The notes: generated by a model not told the origin, from the letters alone. A stretch of DNA of 64,000 nt from Camelimonas lactis (GCF_004342915.1 NZ_SLWL01000003.1:248001-312000); one strand, 5' to 3'. Counted from the stretch's first letter, positions 39,651-49,761 are shown. A program made the numbers and translations.

Positions 39651-42518
39651 TCAAGGCGCGGCTGTGCGGACGCCCGTTTTGCGCTGGCCCTGGGGCCCCG
39701 CCGCGGACGGCGTTTTCAGAACCTCCAGAAGCCGGCGGCGGATGGCCGCCTGACGTGACGGCGCAACGATTTTGGCGTTGGTCAGGTCGGTGACGTAGAA
39801 GGTGTCGACCGCGTGCTCGCCGAAGGTGACGATGTGCGCCGACGAGATGTTCAGGTTGAGGCCGCCGATCGCCGTGGTCAGGTCGTAGAGCAGGCCGGTG
39901 CGGTCCAGGCAGGAGATCTCCAGCACCGTCTCACGGTTCGACAGGCTGTTGTCGATGATGACCTCCGGATCAATCCGGAACGGCCGCGTCCGGGTTTTCG
40001 AGCCGCGCGCCGCCACCAGATCGGCGATCTTCACCTCGCCCTTCAGCGCCCGCACCATGGCCTCGCCGATGCGCTCGCCGCGCCGCAGTTCGTCGGCGTC
40101 CTCATCGAAGGCGCGCGAGATGAAAATCGTGTCGAGGGCGATGCCGTCGGCGGTGGTGAAAATCTGCGCGTCGACGATATTGCCGCCCGCCGCCGCGCAG
40201 GCGCCGGTAATGATCGCCAGCAGGCGCGGGTGGTCCGGGGCCATCACGGTGAGTTCGGTGACGCCGCGGAACTGGTCGGTGACCACGGCGGTGGCGGTGG
40301 TGTGCCCGTCCGCCGCGGTCCTGCGGAACAGCTCCGCCTGCCGCGCCTTGCGCTCCGGGTTCACCTTCAGCCAGTAGGCGGGATAGTGCCGGGCGGCGTA
40401 GGCCTCGAACGTGGCGTCGTCCCACGAAGGCAACAGCGCCCGCAGCGCTTCCTGGGCGTTGCGGATGCGCTCGCTGCGCGCCGTGTCGCCGTGGCCGCCG
40501 GTGATGTAGCTTTCGGTCTCGAAATACAGCGTCCGCAGCAGTTCGCCCTTCCAGCCGTTCCAGACGCCCGGTCCCACCGCCTTGATGTCGGCGACGGTCA
40601 GGATCATCAGCAGCTTCAGGCGCTCCACCGTCTGGATGACCTGGCCGAAGGTGTCGATGGTCACCGGATCGGCGAGGTCGCGGCTCTGGGCGGTCATCGA
40701 CATCAGCAGATGGTGCTCGATCAGCCACGCGACCAGCTCGGTTTCCGCGCGCGTCAGGCCAAGGCGCGGGCACAACCGCCGGGCGACGCGCGCCCCGGCG
40801 ATGGAATGGTCCTCCGGCCGGCCCTTGGCGATGTCGTGCAGGAACACCGCCACATACAGTGCGCGCCGGTGCTGCAGCGTGCCGATGATGCGGTTTGACA
40901 CCGGATGCTCGTCCTGCATGCGCCCGGCGTCGATCTCGGCCAGCACGCCAACCGCCCGCAGCAGATGCTCGTCCACCGTGTAGTGGTGATACATGTTGAA
41001 CTGCATCATCGCGACGACCCGGCCAAATTCCGGGATGAACCGGCCGAGCACGCCAGTTTCGTTCATCGCGCGCAGCACCGCTTCCGGTGAATTTTTCGAG
41101 GTCAGGACGCCGAGGAACAGCCGGTTGGCTTCCCTGTCTTCCCGGATCGCCCTGGTGATCAGCTTCAGCGAGCGGGTGACGAGGCGGCTGGCGTGGGGGT
41201 GCAGCGCCAGATTGTGTTGCTGCGCCAGCGAGAACAGCCGCACCAGGTTGACCGGATCATTGCGGAACACATCCTCGGAGCGGACGGTAAGGCGATCGCC
41301 TTCCAGCAGGAAATCGGCGGATTTCAGCCGCGCCACCGGCTTCAGCCGCTTCATGAAACGGTCGAGCATCGGCCGCTTCTTGGCGTGCTGCGCCTCCATG
41401 GCGGCGCAGACGATGGCTGTGAGGTCGCCCACGTCCTTGGCGATAAGGAAGTAGCGCTTCATGAAGCGCTCGACGCCGGAAAGGGCGCCGTGATCGGTGT
41501 AGCCGAGTTCCGCCGCCACCTGGGGCTGCAGATCGAACGACAGCCGCTCCTCGGCCCGGCCGGTGATGAAATGCATGTGGCAGCGCACCCGCCACAGGAA
41601 TTCCTCGCATTCGTTGAAGCGCGCATATTCCTGGCGCAGGAACAGCCCGGCCCGCACCAGTTCGCGCGCGTCGCGGACCCGGTAGACATATTTGCCGATC
41701 CAGAACAGCGTGTTCAGGTCGCGCAGGCCGCCCTTGCCCTCCTTGACGTTGGGCTCGACCACATAGCGCGACACCGCGCCCAGCTGGCGCAGGCGGGCGT
41801 CGCGCTCGCCCAGTTTGCCCTCGACGAATTCCGCCGCCGTGCCCTCCACCACTTCGGCGTCGAACCGCCGCGCCATCTCTTCGAACAGCGCCGCGTCGCC
41901 AGCCACCAGCCGCGCCTCCAGCACCGAGGTGCGGATCGTCAGGTCGCCGCGGCTTTCACGGATGCACTCATCGATGGAGCGGGTGGCGTGGCCGACCTTC
42001 AGCTTCAGGTCCCACAACAGGTAGAGCACGGCCTCGACGATGCTCTCGCTCCACGGCGTCGGCTTCCACGGCGTCAGGAACAGCAGGTCGACGTCGGAGC
42101 CGGGCGCCATCGCGCCCCGGCCATAGCCGCCGGTGGCGACGATCGCCAGCCGCTCGCTGGTGGATGGGTTGCTGACCGGGAAGAACCGCCGGGTGAACAC
42201 CGCATGTAGCGCCTGCACGACCGAATCCATCAGCCACGACAGGCGGCGGGCGCATCGCAGGCCGTCGCGCTCCTCCAGCAGCCTGGCCCGCGCCGCCGCG
42301 CGCCCCTCCGCCAGCGTCTGCTTCAGCAGGGCCAGCAGGGCGCGGCGCAGTCCGTCCAGGTCGTCGCCATGGGCGTCGGCCAGCGCCATCACGGCGTCAG
42401 TCAGCGCCTCCCTGTGCGCCGGCGCGTCGGACAGGGCGGGAATGGCGGTGGTTTCAGCGGCCTGGTTCAAGCGAAAACTCCATGACGTCGCGGTGCGGGA
42501 CTGGCCGCGCCGGACCAT
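39651..42518 (-). CDS. glnD: [Protein-PII] uridylyltransferase/uridylyl-removing enzyme
   Basis: Nitrogen sensor that uridylylates PII proteins when glutamine is low and reverses it when high; 955 residues. The nucleotidyltransferase domain carries [19 protein letters not shown] near residue 130. The HD hydrolase domain shows [12 protein letters not shown], and two ACT domains that bind glutamine occupy the last 220 residues. It begins 27 bp after gshB and ends 22 bp before grpE, all on one strand. Length and domain order are normal. Confidence 0.97.
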   Translation of the reverse strand: MVRRGQSRTATSWSFRLNQAAETTAIPALSDAPAHREALTDAVMALADAHGDDLDGLRRALLALLKQTLAEGRAAARARLLEERDGLRCARRLSWLMDSVVQALHAVFTRRFFPVSNPSTSERLAIVATGGYGRGAMAPGSDVDLLFLTPWKPTPWSESIVEAVLYLLWDLKLKVGHATRSIDECIRESRGDLTIRTSVLEARLVAGDAALFEEMARRFDAEVVEGTAAEFVEGKLGERDARLRQLGAVSRYVVEPNVKEGKGGLRDLNTLFWIGKYVYRVRDARELVRAGLFLRQEYARFNECEEFLWRVRCHMHFITGRAEERLSFDLQPQVAAELGYTDHGALSGVERFMKRYFLIAKDVGDLTAIVCAAMEAQHAKKRPMLDRFMKRLKPVARLKSADFLLEGDRLTVRSEDVFRNDPVNLVRLFSLAQQHNLALHPHASRLVTRSLKLITRAIREDREANRLFLGVLTSKNSPEAVLRAMNETGVLGRFIPEFGRVVAMMQFNMYHHYTVDEHLLRAVGVLAEIDAGRMQDEHPVSNRIIGTLQHRRALYVAVFLHDIAKGRPEDHSIAGARVARRLCPRLGLTRAETELVAWLIEHHLLMSMTAQSRDLADPVTIDTFGQVIQTVERLKLLMILTVADIKAVGPGVWNGWKGELLRTLYFETESYITGGHGDTARSERIRNAQEALRALLPSWDDATFEAYAARHYPAYWLKVNPERKARQAELFRRTAADGHTTATAVVTDQFRGVTELTVMAPDHPRLLAIITGACAAAGGNIVDAQIFTTADGIALDTIFISRAFDEDADELRRGERIGEAMVRALKGEVKIADLVAARGSKTRTRPFRIDPEVIIDNSLSNRETVLEISCLDRTGLLYDLTTAIGGLNLNISSAHIVTFGEHAVDTFYVTDLTNAKIVAPSRQAAIRRRLLEVLKTPSAAGPQGQRKTGVRTAAP

Positions 42519-42545
42519 GCATTTCTGGCGGACCAGGCCTGGTCG

Positions 42546-43487
42546 TCAGGCCCGGCGCGTCTCGATGGCGTCCCACATGGCCGAAGCAAGATCCGGGCCG
42601 CCGATGCGCCGGATTGCCCGGATGCCGGTGGGCGAGGTGACGTTGATTTCGGTGAGATTGCCGTCGATCACGTCGATGCCGACGAAGATCAGGCCGCGCC
42701 TTGCCAGCTCTGGCCCGATGGTCTCGCAGATCTCGCGCTCCCGTTCGGTCAGTTCAGTGGCGTTGGCGGCGCCGCCACGCACCATGTTGGAGCGGATGTC
42801 ATTGGCGGCGGGCACCCGATTGACCGCGCCCAGCGCCTTGCCTTCAACCAGGATGATGCGCTTGTCGCCCTGGGTGACCTCCGGCAGGAAGCGCTGGATC
42901 ACCCACGGCTCACGGAACGTCACCGAGAACAGGTCGAACATCGAGCCGAAATTCGGGTCTTCCGGCAGCACCCGCAGCACCGCCGCGCCGCCGTGGCCGT
43001 GCAGCGGCTTCATGACGATGGCGCCGTACTCGCGACGGAACGCCTCGATCTCCGCCTTGTCGCGGCTGATGAGGGTTGGCGGCATCAGCTGCGGGAAATG
43101 GGTGACGAAAATCTTTTCCGGCGCATTGCGCACCTCGGCCGGGTCGTTGACCACCAGCACCCTGGGGTGAACGCGCTCCAGCAGGTGCGTCGCGGTGATG
43201 TAGGCCAGGTCGAACGGCGGGTCCTGACGCATCAGCACCACGTCCAGTTGCTCCAGCGGCGTGCGCTCCGCGTCGCCAACGGTGAAATGGTCGCCCGCCA
43301 CGTCACGCACCTGCAACGCGCGCATCGGCGCGCTGACTTCGCCATTGCGCATCGAGAGCTGATCCGGCGTGTAGTAGAACAGCCGGTGTCCCCGGGTCTG
43401 CGCTTCCAGCAGCATGGCGAAGGTGGAGTCGCCGGTGATGTTGATGCGCTCGATCGGGTCCATCTGGACCGCAACATTCAGGACCAT
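42546..43487 (-). CDS. gshB: Glutathione synthetase
   Basis: ATP-grasp ligase joining glycine to gamma-glutamylcysteine, 313 residues. The N-terminal domain ([20 protein letters not shown]) and the ATP-binding core ([16 protein letters not shown]) are clear. The metal-binding [20 protein letters not shown] is complete. It lies between yraN and glnD on the minus strand, the rsmI-yraN-gshB order common in this group. The 257-bp gap upstream holds a RIME-like palindrome. Confidence 0.96.
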   Translation of the reverse strand: MVLNVAVQMDPIERINITGDSTFAMLLEAQTRGHRLFYYTPDQLSMRNGEVSAPMRALQVRDVAGDHFTVGDAERTPLEQLDVVLMRQDPPFDLAYITATHLLERVHPRVLVVNDPAEVRNAPEKIFVTHFPQLMPPTLISRDKAEIEAFRREYGAIVMKPLHGHGGAAVLRVLPEDPNFGSMFDLFSVTFREPWVIQRFLPEVTQGDKRIILVEGKALGAVNRVPAANDIRSNMVRGGAANATELTEREREICETIGPELARRGLIFVGIDVIDGNLTEINVTSPTGIRAIRRIGGPDLASAMWDAIETRRA

Positions 43488-43504
43488 GGGGGCCTCGTCT
43501 CATG

Positions 43505-43544
43505 GCGTTTCCGGGCGCGGCGAACCTCGCTTCGCCGGAAACGC
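43505..43544 (+). repeat. RIME-like palindromic repeat
   Basis: Perfect 10-bp outer arms (43505-43514 and 43535-43544, GCGTTTCCGG and complement) around a GCGAACCTCGC-type core, followed by GACAAATCAGG. Located between yraN and gshB. Confidence 0.6.
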
Positions 43545-43744
43545 GACAAATCAGGATGCCGGAGGCCTGGCGCGTCCGTCTGGCTGCGGACCACTCCGGC
43601 GGCGCGAGAACCGGCTCCGGTCAATGGGCCAGAGACGGTTGCTCCTCATGCCGGCGGCTGGCGTCCGCCAGGTCCGGCGTCGGTCAATCTATGGCGGCGA
43701 AGGCTCCGGGCGCAATGGCGCGTATCGGTGTTCTGCAATGCGTC

Positions 43745-44158
43745 CTATAGGGCCAGCGGGGCGATGTCGCTGAGGTGCTGCGGCCAGGCCGAAGCGTCGC
43801 GCAGCCCGCCCCACGACAGTTCGCCAATGAACACGGCGTCCAGCCGCAGGATGCGATCCGCGCATGCCGGATGGCGCGCCAGCCAGATGCGGGCGGCGCT
43901 GGCGATGCGCCGCTGCTTGTCCGCCGTGATGGCGATCGCCGCGTCATCCCTGCGCCGTCGCGCCTTCACTTCGACAAAGGCGATGACGTCGCCGCGCGCG
44001 GCGATCAGGTCGATTTCTCCGGCCCCGGCGCGAAATCGCCGCGCCAGGATGCGGTAACCTTTCAGGCGCAACAGCCACGCCGCCATGGTTTCGGCGCGGT
44101 TGCCCCGCGCGCCGCTGGCCAGATGACGATTGTGCTCCGGGCGCTGGCGACCATGCAT
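43745..44158 (-). CDS. YraN/UPF0102 family protein
   Basis: 137 residues with the predicted restriction-endonuclease-like fold: GNRAETMAAWLLRLKGYRIL, then GAGEIDLIAARGDVIAFVEVKAR with the E-x-D and E-x-K residues typical of this nuclease superfamily. The role is unknown; links to DNA processing have been suggested. It lies 15 bp after rsmI and is surely co-transcribed with it, the usual arrangement. Confidence 0.9.
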   Translation of the reverse strand: MHGRQRPEHNRHLASGARGNRAETMAAWLLRLKGYRILARRFRAGAGEIDLIAARGDVIAFVEVKARRRRDDAAIAITADKQRRIASAARIWLARHPACADRILRLDAVFIGELSWGGLRDASAWPQHLSDIAPLAL

Positions 44159-44173
44159 CGGCTGGCGACCGGC

Positions 44174-45154
44174 TCAGCCGTCGCCGTCAGGGCGGTCCAG
44201 CAGCAGGGCGCGGGCGTAAACCTCCTTGCGCGGCAGGCCGGTCTGCGCCGTCACCAGCGCCACCGCTTCTTTCATGGAATGGGCCGGCAGCAGGGCGCGC
44301 AGGCGGTCGTCGACCGTGGCGCCGGCGTCGGCGGCGGCCTGAGCCCGGTCTGGCCCGCCGATCATCACTACGATCTCGCCGCGCGGCGGCCCCTCCTGCG
44401 CGTACTGCGCCGCCAGTTCACTGAGCCGGCCGCGCCGCACGTTCTCGAACATCTTGGTCAGTTCGCGGGCCACGGCCGCGGGTCGGTCGCCGAGCACCGC
44501 GGCGGCGTCCGCCAGCATGTCGCCGACCCGCTGCGGCGATTCGAAGAACGCCAGCGTGCCTGGCACATTCGCCAGTTCAAGCAGACGATGTTTGCGCGCC
44601 GCCTGTTTTGTGGGCAGGAAGCCGCCGAAAAAGAAGGCGTCCATGGGCAGGCCGGAGAGCACGAGGCCAGTGAGCACCGCCGAGGGCCCTGGGGCGGTGG
44701 TGACGGCGTGGCCCTGCGCCAGCGCCTCTTCCACCAGCTTGTGGCCGGGGTCCGACACCAGCGGCGTGCCCGCGTCGGACACCAGCGCCAGCGCCTGCCC
44801 CTCCGCCAGCCGCGCCATGATCTTCGGGCGCATCTGGGCGGCGTTGTGTTCGTGATAGTTCAGCAGCGGCGTGGTCACGCCATAATGCGCCAGCAGCACG
44901 CGGGTGACGCGGGTGTCCTCGGCGAGGATGGCGTCGGCGGCGGCCAGCGTCGACAGGGCGCGGAAGGAGATGTCCTTCAGGTTGCCAATCGGCGTCGCCA
45001 CCAGATGCAGCCCCGGCGCGATGGGCTCGACCTCCGCCGCCATGCCGAAAGCCGTGAAGCGGGACGGCTGCGCCTCGCGCCGCGAAGCGCCGCCATGCGC
45101 GCCCTGCCGTCGCTGCTCCTGCTCCGGCCGCTGGTGTTTGAGCATATCAGCCAT
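44174..45154 (-). CDS. rsmI: 16S rRNA (cytidine-1402-2'-O)-methyltransferase RsmI
   Basis: Tetrapyrrole-methylase-fold enzyme acting on C1402 of 16S rRNA. The start MADMLKHQ at 45154 (326 residues) has a G-rich site upstream; a TTG at 45184 and an ATG at 45043 (MAAEVEP) are alternatives, and the first 35 residues are not conserved. Motifs: GLHLVATPIGNLKDIS, ILAEDTRVTRVLL, LVSDAGTPLVSDPG and PLPMDAFFFGGFLP-like GLPMDAFFFGGFL. yraN follows immediately. Confidence 0.95.
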   Translation of the reverse strand: MADMLKHQRPEQEQRRQGAHGGASRREAQPSRFTAFGMAAEVEPIAPGLHLVATPIGNLKDISFRALSTLAAADAILAEDTRVTRVLLAHYGVTTPLLNYHEHNAAQMRPKIMARLAEGQALALVSDAGTPLVSDPGHKLVEEALAQGHAVTTAPGPSAVLTGLVLSGLPMDAFFFGGFLPTKQAARKHRLLELANVPGTLAFFESPQRVGDMLADAAAVLGDRPAAVARELTKMFENVRRGRLSELAAQYAQEGPPRGEIVVMIGGPDRAQAAADAGATVDDRLRALLPAHSMKEAVALVTAQTGLPRKEVYARALLLDRPDGDG

Positions 45155-45186
45155 TGTCCAGCCCCCCGCCGCCTCACGCTTCAAAG

Positions 45187-45235
45187 CAGTTTCCGGCGAA
45201 GTCGAGACGGCTTCGCCGGAAGAAAATGCGCCAAA
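45187..45235 (+). repeat. RIME-like palindromic repeat
   Basis: Perfect 11-bp inner arms (45191-45201 and 45211-45221, TTCCGGCGAAG and complement) followed by AAAATGCGCCAAACCAG. A smaller stem, 45248-45254/45264-45270, follows directly. Located between hemW and rsmI. Confidence 0.65.
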
Positions 45236-45371
45236 CCAGAATGCGCTGCTTTCGCCATTCAGACGAAAGCGGCGTCGCCATCATAGCACGTCGCCCCTGA
45301 AAACGCCGCTGCATGGGGCGGTCGCGGCGGCGATAATCTGCAGTCGATAGCAGATGCCAGAAATTAAAACT

Positions 45372-45416
45372 GGCGGGAGAATACCCGGCGGAAATACCGG
45401 GAGGAAAATACCGGAA
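45372..45416. repeat. Imperfect 13-15 bp tandem repeat beside the hemW stop
   Basis: The core GGARAATACC recurs about three times with slightly different spacers. It ends six bases from the hemW stop codon. Confidence 0.55.
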
Positions 45417-45421
45417 AAACC

Positions 45422-46615
45422 TTACGCGGCCAGCTGGCTGATCACCGCGTTGAGCACCGGAAAACCGGCGGGGGTGATGGCCAGCCGTTCGCCTTCGGCG
45501 CGGAGCAGACCAAGCTCCGTCAGGTCGCGAATACGGCTGGCGGCAAGGGGACGGCCGGCGAGGGCCGCATAGCGCGCGGGGACGATTCCCTCGGCGAGAC
45601 GCAGGCCCATAACCAGATATTCGTCGCCCTGGGCTTCGGGCGTCAGTCGTTCGGCCCCGGTCAGGCCGTGCCCCTGGCGCTCCACCTGCTCCAGCCATTT
45701 TTCTGGCGCCAGTTCGGTGGCCATGGCCAGGCGTCCGTCCGCGCCGACCAGTCGGCCGTGGGCGCCGGGACCGACGCCGGCGTATTCGCCATAGCGCCAG
45801 TAAACCAGGTTGTGCCGGCTTTCCGCGCCCGGTCGGGCGTGGTTCGACACCTCATAGGCCGGCATGCCGTGGCGGTCGCACACCTCCTGGGTCACGTCCC
45901 ACAGCGCCCGCGCCAGATCCTCGTCCGGCGTCGTCAGCTTGCCGGCGCGATACAGCCGGTCGAACCAGGTGCCAGGCTCGATAGTCAGCTGGTACAGCGA
46001 CAGGTGCTCGACGGCGTGCGAAATCGCCTGCTCCAGCTCTGCCCGCCAGGCCCCGGCGGTCTGCTGCGGGCGGGCGTAGATCAAGTCGAACGAGTAGCGC
46101 TCGAAGATGTCCCCGGCCACGCGCACCGCCGCCAGCGCTTCTTCCGCGCTGTGCAGGCGGCCAAGCCGTTTCAGGTCAGGGTCGTTGAGCGCCTGGACGC
46201 CGAGCGACACGCGGTTGACTCCGGCCGCGCGGTAATCGCGGAACCGGCCGGCCTCGACGCTGGTGGGGTTGGCCTCCAGGGTGATTTCCGCGTCCGGCGC
46301 CACCGGCCACAGGGCGGCGATGGCGTCAAGGATGGCGCCGACGGTCGCGCCCTGCATCAGGGACGGGGTGCCGCCGCCAAAGAAGATGCTGGTCACCGTG
46401 CGATCCGGGGCGATGGCGGCGCGATGCGCCAGTTCTGTCCTGAACGCCGCCACATAACGCGCCTCGTCCACCGGCGACCGGCGCACGTGGCTGTTGAAGT
46501 CACAATAGGGACATTTGGAGGCGCAGAACGGCCAGTGCACGTACACGCCGAAACCGGCGTCAAAGGGCGCGCGCGCCGGAACGGCGGAAGCCTGAATGGC
46601 GGAGGACTGGTGCAT
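45422..46615 (-). CDS. hemW: Heme chaperone HemW (HemN-like radical SAM protein)
   Basis: 397 residues from MHQSSAIQAS at 46615. The radical-SAM cluster motif is CASKCPYCDF (Cys31, Cys35, Cys38). Phe follows where true coproporphyrinogen dehydrogenases have an extra Cys, which with the HNLVYW motif points to the heme chaperone HemW rather than HemN. GGGTPSLM and EANPT follow the usual order. It lies downstream of zur with 23 bp between, so the two may share a transcript. It is usually next to rdgB, which is 9 kb away here. Confidence 0.92.
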   Translation of the reverse strand: MHQSSAIQASAVPARAPFDAGFGVYVHWPFCASKCPYCDFNSHVRRSPVDEARYVAAFRTELAHRAAIAPDRTVTSIFFGGGTPSLMQGATVGAILDAIAALWPVAPDAEITLEANPTSVEAGRFRDYRAAGVNRVSLGVQALNDPDLKRLGRLHSAEEALAAVRVAGDIFERYSFDLIYARPQQTAGAWRAELEQAISHAVEHLSLYQLTIEPGTWFDRLYRAGKLTTPDEDLARALWDVTQEVCDRHGMPAYEVSNHARPGAESRHNLVYWRYGEYAGVGPGAHGRLVGADGRLAMATELAPEKWLEQVERQGHGLTGAERLTPEAQGDEYLVMGLRLAEGIVPARYAALAGRPLAASRIRDLTELGLLRAEGERLAITPAGFPVLNAVISQLAA

Positions 46616-46638
46616 GATGCGGTGTGGGCCTGAATGCG

Positions 46639-47229
46639 TTATGCCGCGCCGCCCGGCGCGCTGGCCGATCCGTGGCAATGGGCGCAGACGCCGTCGATCT
46701 CGACGATCTTCGCCGCCGGCGTGAATTTTGATGTCGCCAGCAGGTCGCCGATCGCGGCGTTGATCGCCGGCGATTCCAGTTCATCAACCCCGCCACAGCG
46801 GGCGCAGATCAGAAACACGGTGACGTCGCCGGCGTCGTGCTGGTGCGGGCAGGCGATGAAGGCGTTGCGCGTCACCAGCCGGTGAACGAACCCCTGACCA
46901 GTCAGAAACTCCAGCACCCGGTAGACGGTGACCGGGGCAATCCGTTTGCCGGATTGGCCAGCCAGGATTTCGGCCAGATCATAGGCGCCCAGGGGCCGGT
47001 GGGTTTCATACAGCGCCGCCAGCACCGAACGGCGAAGTTCGGTCAGCCGCACGCCGCGCTCCCGGCACAACCGGTCAGCCTCAGCCATGGCGATGGGCGC
47101 CTGCCTGCGGCGCGCGTCGGCATGGGCGCAATGGGCGTGATCATGCCGCTCGTGCGCGTGCTGGCCGTGGTCATGGTGGCCATGGTCGCCGTGCTGGTGG
47201 GCGCCCTGTTGCGCGTGCCTGATGGTCAT
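46639..47229 (-). CDS. zur: Fur-family zinc regulator Zur with His-rich N-terminus
   Basis: 196 residues from the ATG at 47229 (AGGAT upstream). The first 36 residues contain 13 histidines (e.g. HQHGDHGHHDHGQH), a likely metal-binding tail. The winged helix follows (RGVRLTELRRSVLAALYE...RIAPVTVYRVLEFLTGQG), then the Zur-like metal domain with CPHQHDAGDV, CARCGG and CAHCHG. Those cysteine pairs are typical of the structural zinc site. A znuABC transporter is not in the window. It precedes hemW closely. Confidence 0.88.
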   Translation of the reverse strand: MTIRHAQQGAHQHGDHGHHDHGQHAHERHDHAHCAHADARRRQAPIAMAEADRLCRERGVRLTELRRSVLAALYETHRPLGAYDLAEILAGQSGKRIAPVTVYRVLEFLTGQGFVHRLVTRNAFIACPHQHDAGDVTVFLICARCGGVDELESPAINAAIGDLLATSKFTPAAKIVEIDGVCAHCHGSASAPGGAA

Positions 47230-47381
47230 GATCCTGATCCTGGCGAACCCTCCGTCGCCTTGTTCATATTGTGGGCGCCGGCGTCCCCTGGCGCAACCCG
47301 CAGGTCCGTTCCGGCGGGTCCGCCGCAGCGCCCGACCGGCGTGGATGCGTTGTTCGCTGGTCCATGTCTGGCGAAGGCGTC

Positions 47382-48068
47382 TCAGTTCTGGCGCAGCCGC
47401 CAGACGCAGGTGCGCTTCACCTCGCTGTCCTCCAGCTCCCGCGTTACCGGCACCTCATAGACGGCGACCTGCGAAAGGCGGGTCTTTGGCAGATAGCTGC
47501 GCCCCGGATCGCCGATTACCACGCTGGCGCCGCGCCCGGCCAGCGCTTCCAGCCAGCCGATCACCCGCGCCGCCAGATCGCGCTCATAGCAGATATCGCC
47601 GGCGAGCACGACGTCCCAGCCGTCGTCGCGCCAGTCCGTGGCGGGCCAGACCCCGTCCCGCTGCTCGCCGAGCAGGTTGTCGGTCCGCACCCCGACGGAA
47701 ACCCGGTTCAGCCTGGCGTTGATGGCGATGGCGCTGGCGGAAAACGGGTCAATGTCCACCGCCTCCACATGGGCCGCGCCGGCGCGGGCGGCGGCGATCG
47801 CCACCAGGCCGGAGCCGGAGGCGAAATCCAGAACCCGTTTGCCGGCTACCGTTTCAGGGCGGTCGAGAATATAACGCGCCAGCGCCTGGCCGCCGGCCCA
47901 GGCGAAGGCCCAGAATGGCGGCGGCAGGCCGATCTCGCCCAGCTCTTCTTCGGTTTTCCTCCACAACTCCGTCGCCTCGGTGGCGAGATGCAGCGAAATC
48001 TCCGGGGCGTGTGGAGTCGGCGTGACGGCGGTGTGGGCGCGAATGAAGGCGTCGTGGTCGTCGATCAT
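47382..48068 (-). CDS. Class I SAM-dependent methyltransferase (ETFB lysine methyltransferase-like)
   Basis: 228 residues from MIDDHDAFIRAH at 48068. The SAM-binding motif is VLDFASGSGLVAIAAARAGA, followed by VEAVDIDPF and LAGDICYE, as in the METTL20/COG3897 group. In alphaproteobacteria such enzymes methylate lysines of electron-transfer flavoprotein beta; other annotations call them nicotinamide methylase or PrmA-like. The start overlaps the glycosyltransferase stop by four bases, so the two are translationally coupled. The target protein is inferred from family only. Confidence 0.82.
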   Translation of the reverse strand: MIDDHDAFIRAHTAVTPTPHAPEISLHLATEATELWRKTEEELGEIGLPPPFWAFAWAGGQALARYILDRPETVAGKRVLDFASGSGLVAIAAARAGAAHVEAVDIDPFSASAIAINARLNRVSVGVRTDNLLGEQRDGVWPATDWRDDGWDVVLAGDICYERDLAARVIGWLEALAGRGASVVIGDPGRSYLPKTRLSQVAVYEVPVTRELEDSEVKRTCVWRLRQN

Positions 48069-49249
48069 GGTCGGGCGTCCAGCAGGTCGGCGTACATGGC
48101 TTTGACGCGCGCCATCACGTGCCGTTCGGTAAAGCCGGAAAGCAGGCGCTCCCGCGCCGCCGCGCCACAGGCCAGAACGCGGTCGCGGTCGCCGGCAAGG
48201 CGCACGAGAATATCCGCCAGCGCCGCCGCATCGTCCGGCGGGGCGATGAAACCCTCGACGCCGTCGCGGACGAAAAGGCGACAGCCCGGCACGTCGGTGG
48301 TGACGATGGCGCGCCCGCAGGCCGCCGCCTCCAGCAGGGTGCGCGGCAGACCCTCGCCGCCGCGCGATGGCAGCAGCGCCACATGATGATCGCGCCAGAC
48401 GCCGGCAATATCGCTGGTGCGGCCATGCCAGGTCACGCCCGGACGCGCGTTCCACTCACGCAGCGTCTGCTCAGGAATGGCGCGCGGGTTGGAGGGGTCG
48501 GGGGCGCCGTAGAGCGACAGGGCGACGTCGGCGCCGCGCGCCTGGGCGAGGCGCGTCGCTTCCACCGCCAGATCGACGCCCTTCGACCACAGCATCCGCG
48601 CCACCACGGCGACGCGCAGCGTCGGGCCTCCGGGCTGCGGCGCGGGCGTGAACTGCTCCGGATCGACGCCGGCGCCGCCGACAATCACCACGCGCGGATC
48701 GTCCGGCGCCAGATCAAGGCCGGCGGCGTCGTCCGGGTTCTCGAACAGGTAACGGGTCCTGGCGTTTTCCAGCGGCCCGCGCACGAGGGCGCGGATCGCC
48801 CGCGCCGCATGGGTCCCCAGCGCATCCTTGCGGGCGCCGAGAAAGCCGAGGCCGGTCAGGGCGAACACCCGGCGGGCCACGCCAGCGCGCCGCGCCGCTG
48901 CGCCGCCGACCAGAATCGACCGCAGCGCCACCATGTGCAGGATGTCGGGCTTCTCACGTTTCAGGATGGCGGTGAGGCGCGCCACATTGGCCAGCACCGC
49001 GAGCGGGTTCAGGCTCCTGCGCTCGGCCTCCAGGGCGATGACGCGCGCGCCGGTCGCCTCCAGCGCGGCGCGGTGTTCGCGCACGCGTGTGATGATGATC
49101 ACGTCGAGGCCCATCTCCCGCGCCGCCCGCGCCATCGGCAGGAAATGCGAGGCGAAGAACCAGTCCTCGGTGATCAGGAAGGCGAGCAACGGCGCGCGCC
49201 CGACGGGCGCGCCGTCTGCGTGGGGAACGCTGTCGACGGTCATGGGCAT
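48065..49249 (-). CDS. Glycosyltransferase family 4 protein
   Basis: 394 residues from MPMTVDSVPHAD (or the ATG two codons on). A GT-B fold: the N-terminal domain has FLITEDWFFASHFLPMARAA and the C-terminal domain has VARMLWSKGVDLAVEA and the nucleotide-sugar motif PSRGGEGLPRTLLEAAACG followed by TDVPGCR. The acceptor and sugar are unknown; envelope or exopolysaccharide synthesis is likely. It stands between the small RAM protein and the methyltransferase, without other polysaccharide genes nearby. Confidence 0.88.
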   Translation of the reverse strand: MPMTVDSVPHADGAPVGRAPLLAFLITEDWFFASHFLPMARAAREMGLDVIIITRVREHRAALEATGARVIALEAERRSLNPLAVLANVARLTAILKREKPDILHMVALRSILVGGAAARRAGVARRVFALTGLGFLGARKDALGTHAARAIRALVRGPLENARTRYLFENPDDAAGLDLAPDDPRVVIVGGAGVDPEQFTPAPQPGGPTLRVAVVARMLWSKGVDLAVEATRLAQARGADVALSLYGAPDPSNPRAIPEQTLREWNARPGVTWHGRTSDIAGVWRDHHVALLPSRGGEGLPRTLLEAAACGRAIVTTDVPGCRLFVRDGVEGFIAPPDDAAALADILVRLAGDRDRVLACGAAARERLLSGFTERHVMARVKAMYADLLDARP

Positions 49250-49289
49250 CGCGGGTGGACGGGGCGCTGCTCCCCGGGTTGTGGCGATG

Positions 49290-49526
49290 TCAGAACGCCT
49301 TGAAGGTGATGAGCGTGCGCGTGTCGGCGATGCCGGGAATCGGCTGCACCTGTTCGGCGACGAAATGGCCGATGTCCACGTCCCGATCCACGTGGAACTT
49401 GGCGATAATGTCGAAATCGCCAGCGATCGAATAGATTTCCGAGGCGATCTCGCGGTCGGCGAGGGCGCTGGCCACGGCGTAGGTCTGGCCAAGCTTGCAT
49501 TTGATCTGGACGAAGAAGGTCTGCAT
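49290..49526 (-). CDS. Stand-alone Lrp/AsnC ligand-binding (RAM) domain protein
   Basis: 78 residues forming one complete alpha-beta RAM domain (MQTFFVQIKCKLGQTYAVAS...GDFDIIAKFHVDRDVDIGHF...ADTRTLITFKAF). The helix-turn-helix of Lrp regulators is absent, so it cannot bind DNA alone. Such single-domain proteins may bind amino acids or form oligomers with Lrp partners. It lies 40 bp upstream of the glycosyltransferase on the same strand. No function is established. Confidence 0.88.
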   Translation of the reverse strand: MQTFFVQIKCKLGQTYAVASALADREIASEIYSIAGDFDIIAKFHVDRDVDIGHFVAEQVQPIPGIADTRTLITFKAF

Positions 49527-49545
49527 GGGCGCCGCTCACGCTGGA

Positions 49546-49600
49546 GCATTTTCGGGAAAAGCGGCTGCCCGCTTTTCGTAAAGAAAATGCGTCAATACAA
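49546..49600 (+). repeat. RIME-like palindromic repeat
   Basis: Outer arms GCATTTTC (49546-49553) and GAAAATGC (49583-49590) enclose a GAAAAGCGG...CCGCTTTTC stem, with GTCAATACAAAG after. One of three copies in the 350-bp gene-free gap 49550-49901. Confidence 0.8.
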
Positions 49601-49651
49601 AGGGCTGGCGCATCATCCGTGAAGCAGTTTTCACGAGAGGACGCGCCAGAA

Positions 49652-49702
49652 CGTTGTCCGGTGAAGCAGGTTCCGCTTCGCCTGGAAAACGCATCAAATC
49701 AA
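49652..49702 (+). repeat. RIME-like palindromic repeat, diverged
   Basis: An inner GAAGC/GCTTC stem and the right end GGAAAACGCATCAAATCAAAC align with the flanking copies. The left arm (from 49652) is altered. Confidence 0.6.
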
Positions 49703-49761
49703 ACGGCAGGGCTGCCCGGCCTGAGGGCGCGGACAGGCCTCCGATCGTTCCGCTTGTTAGA

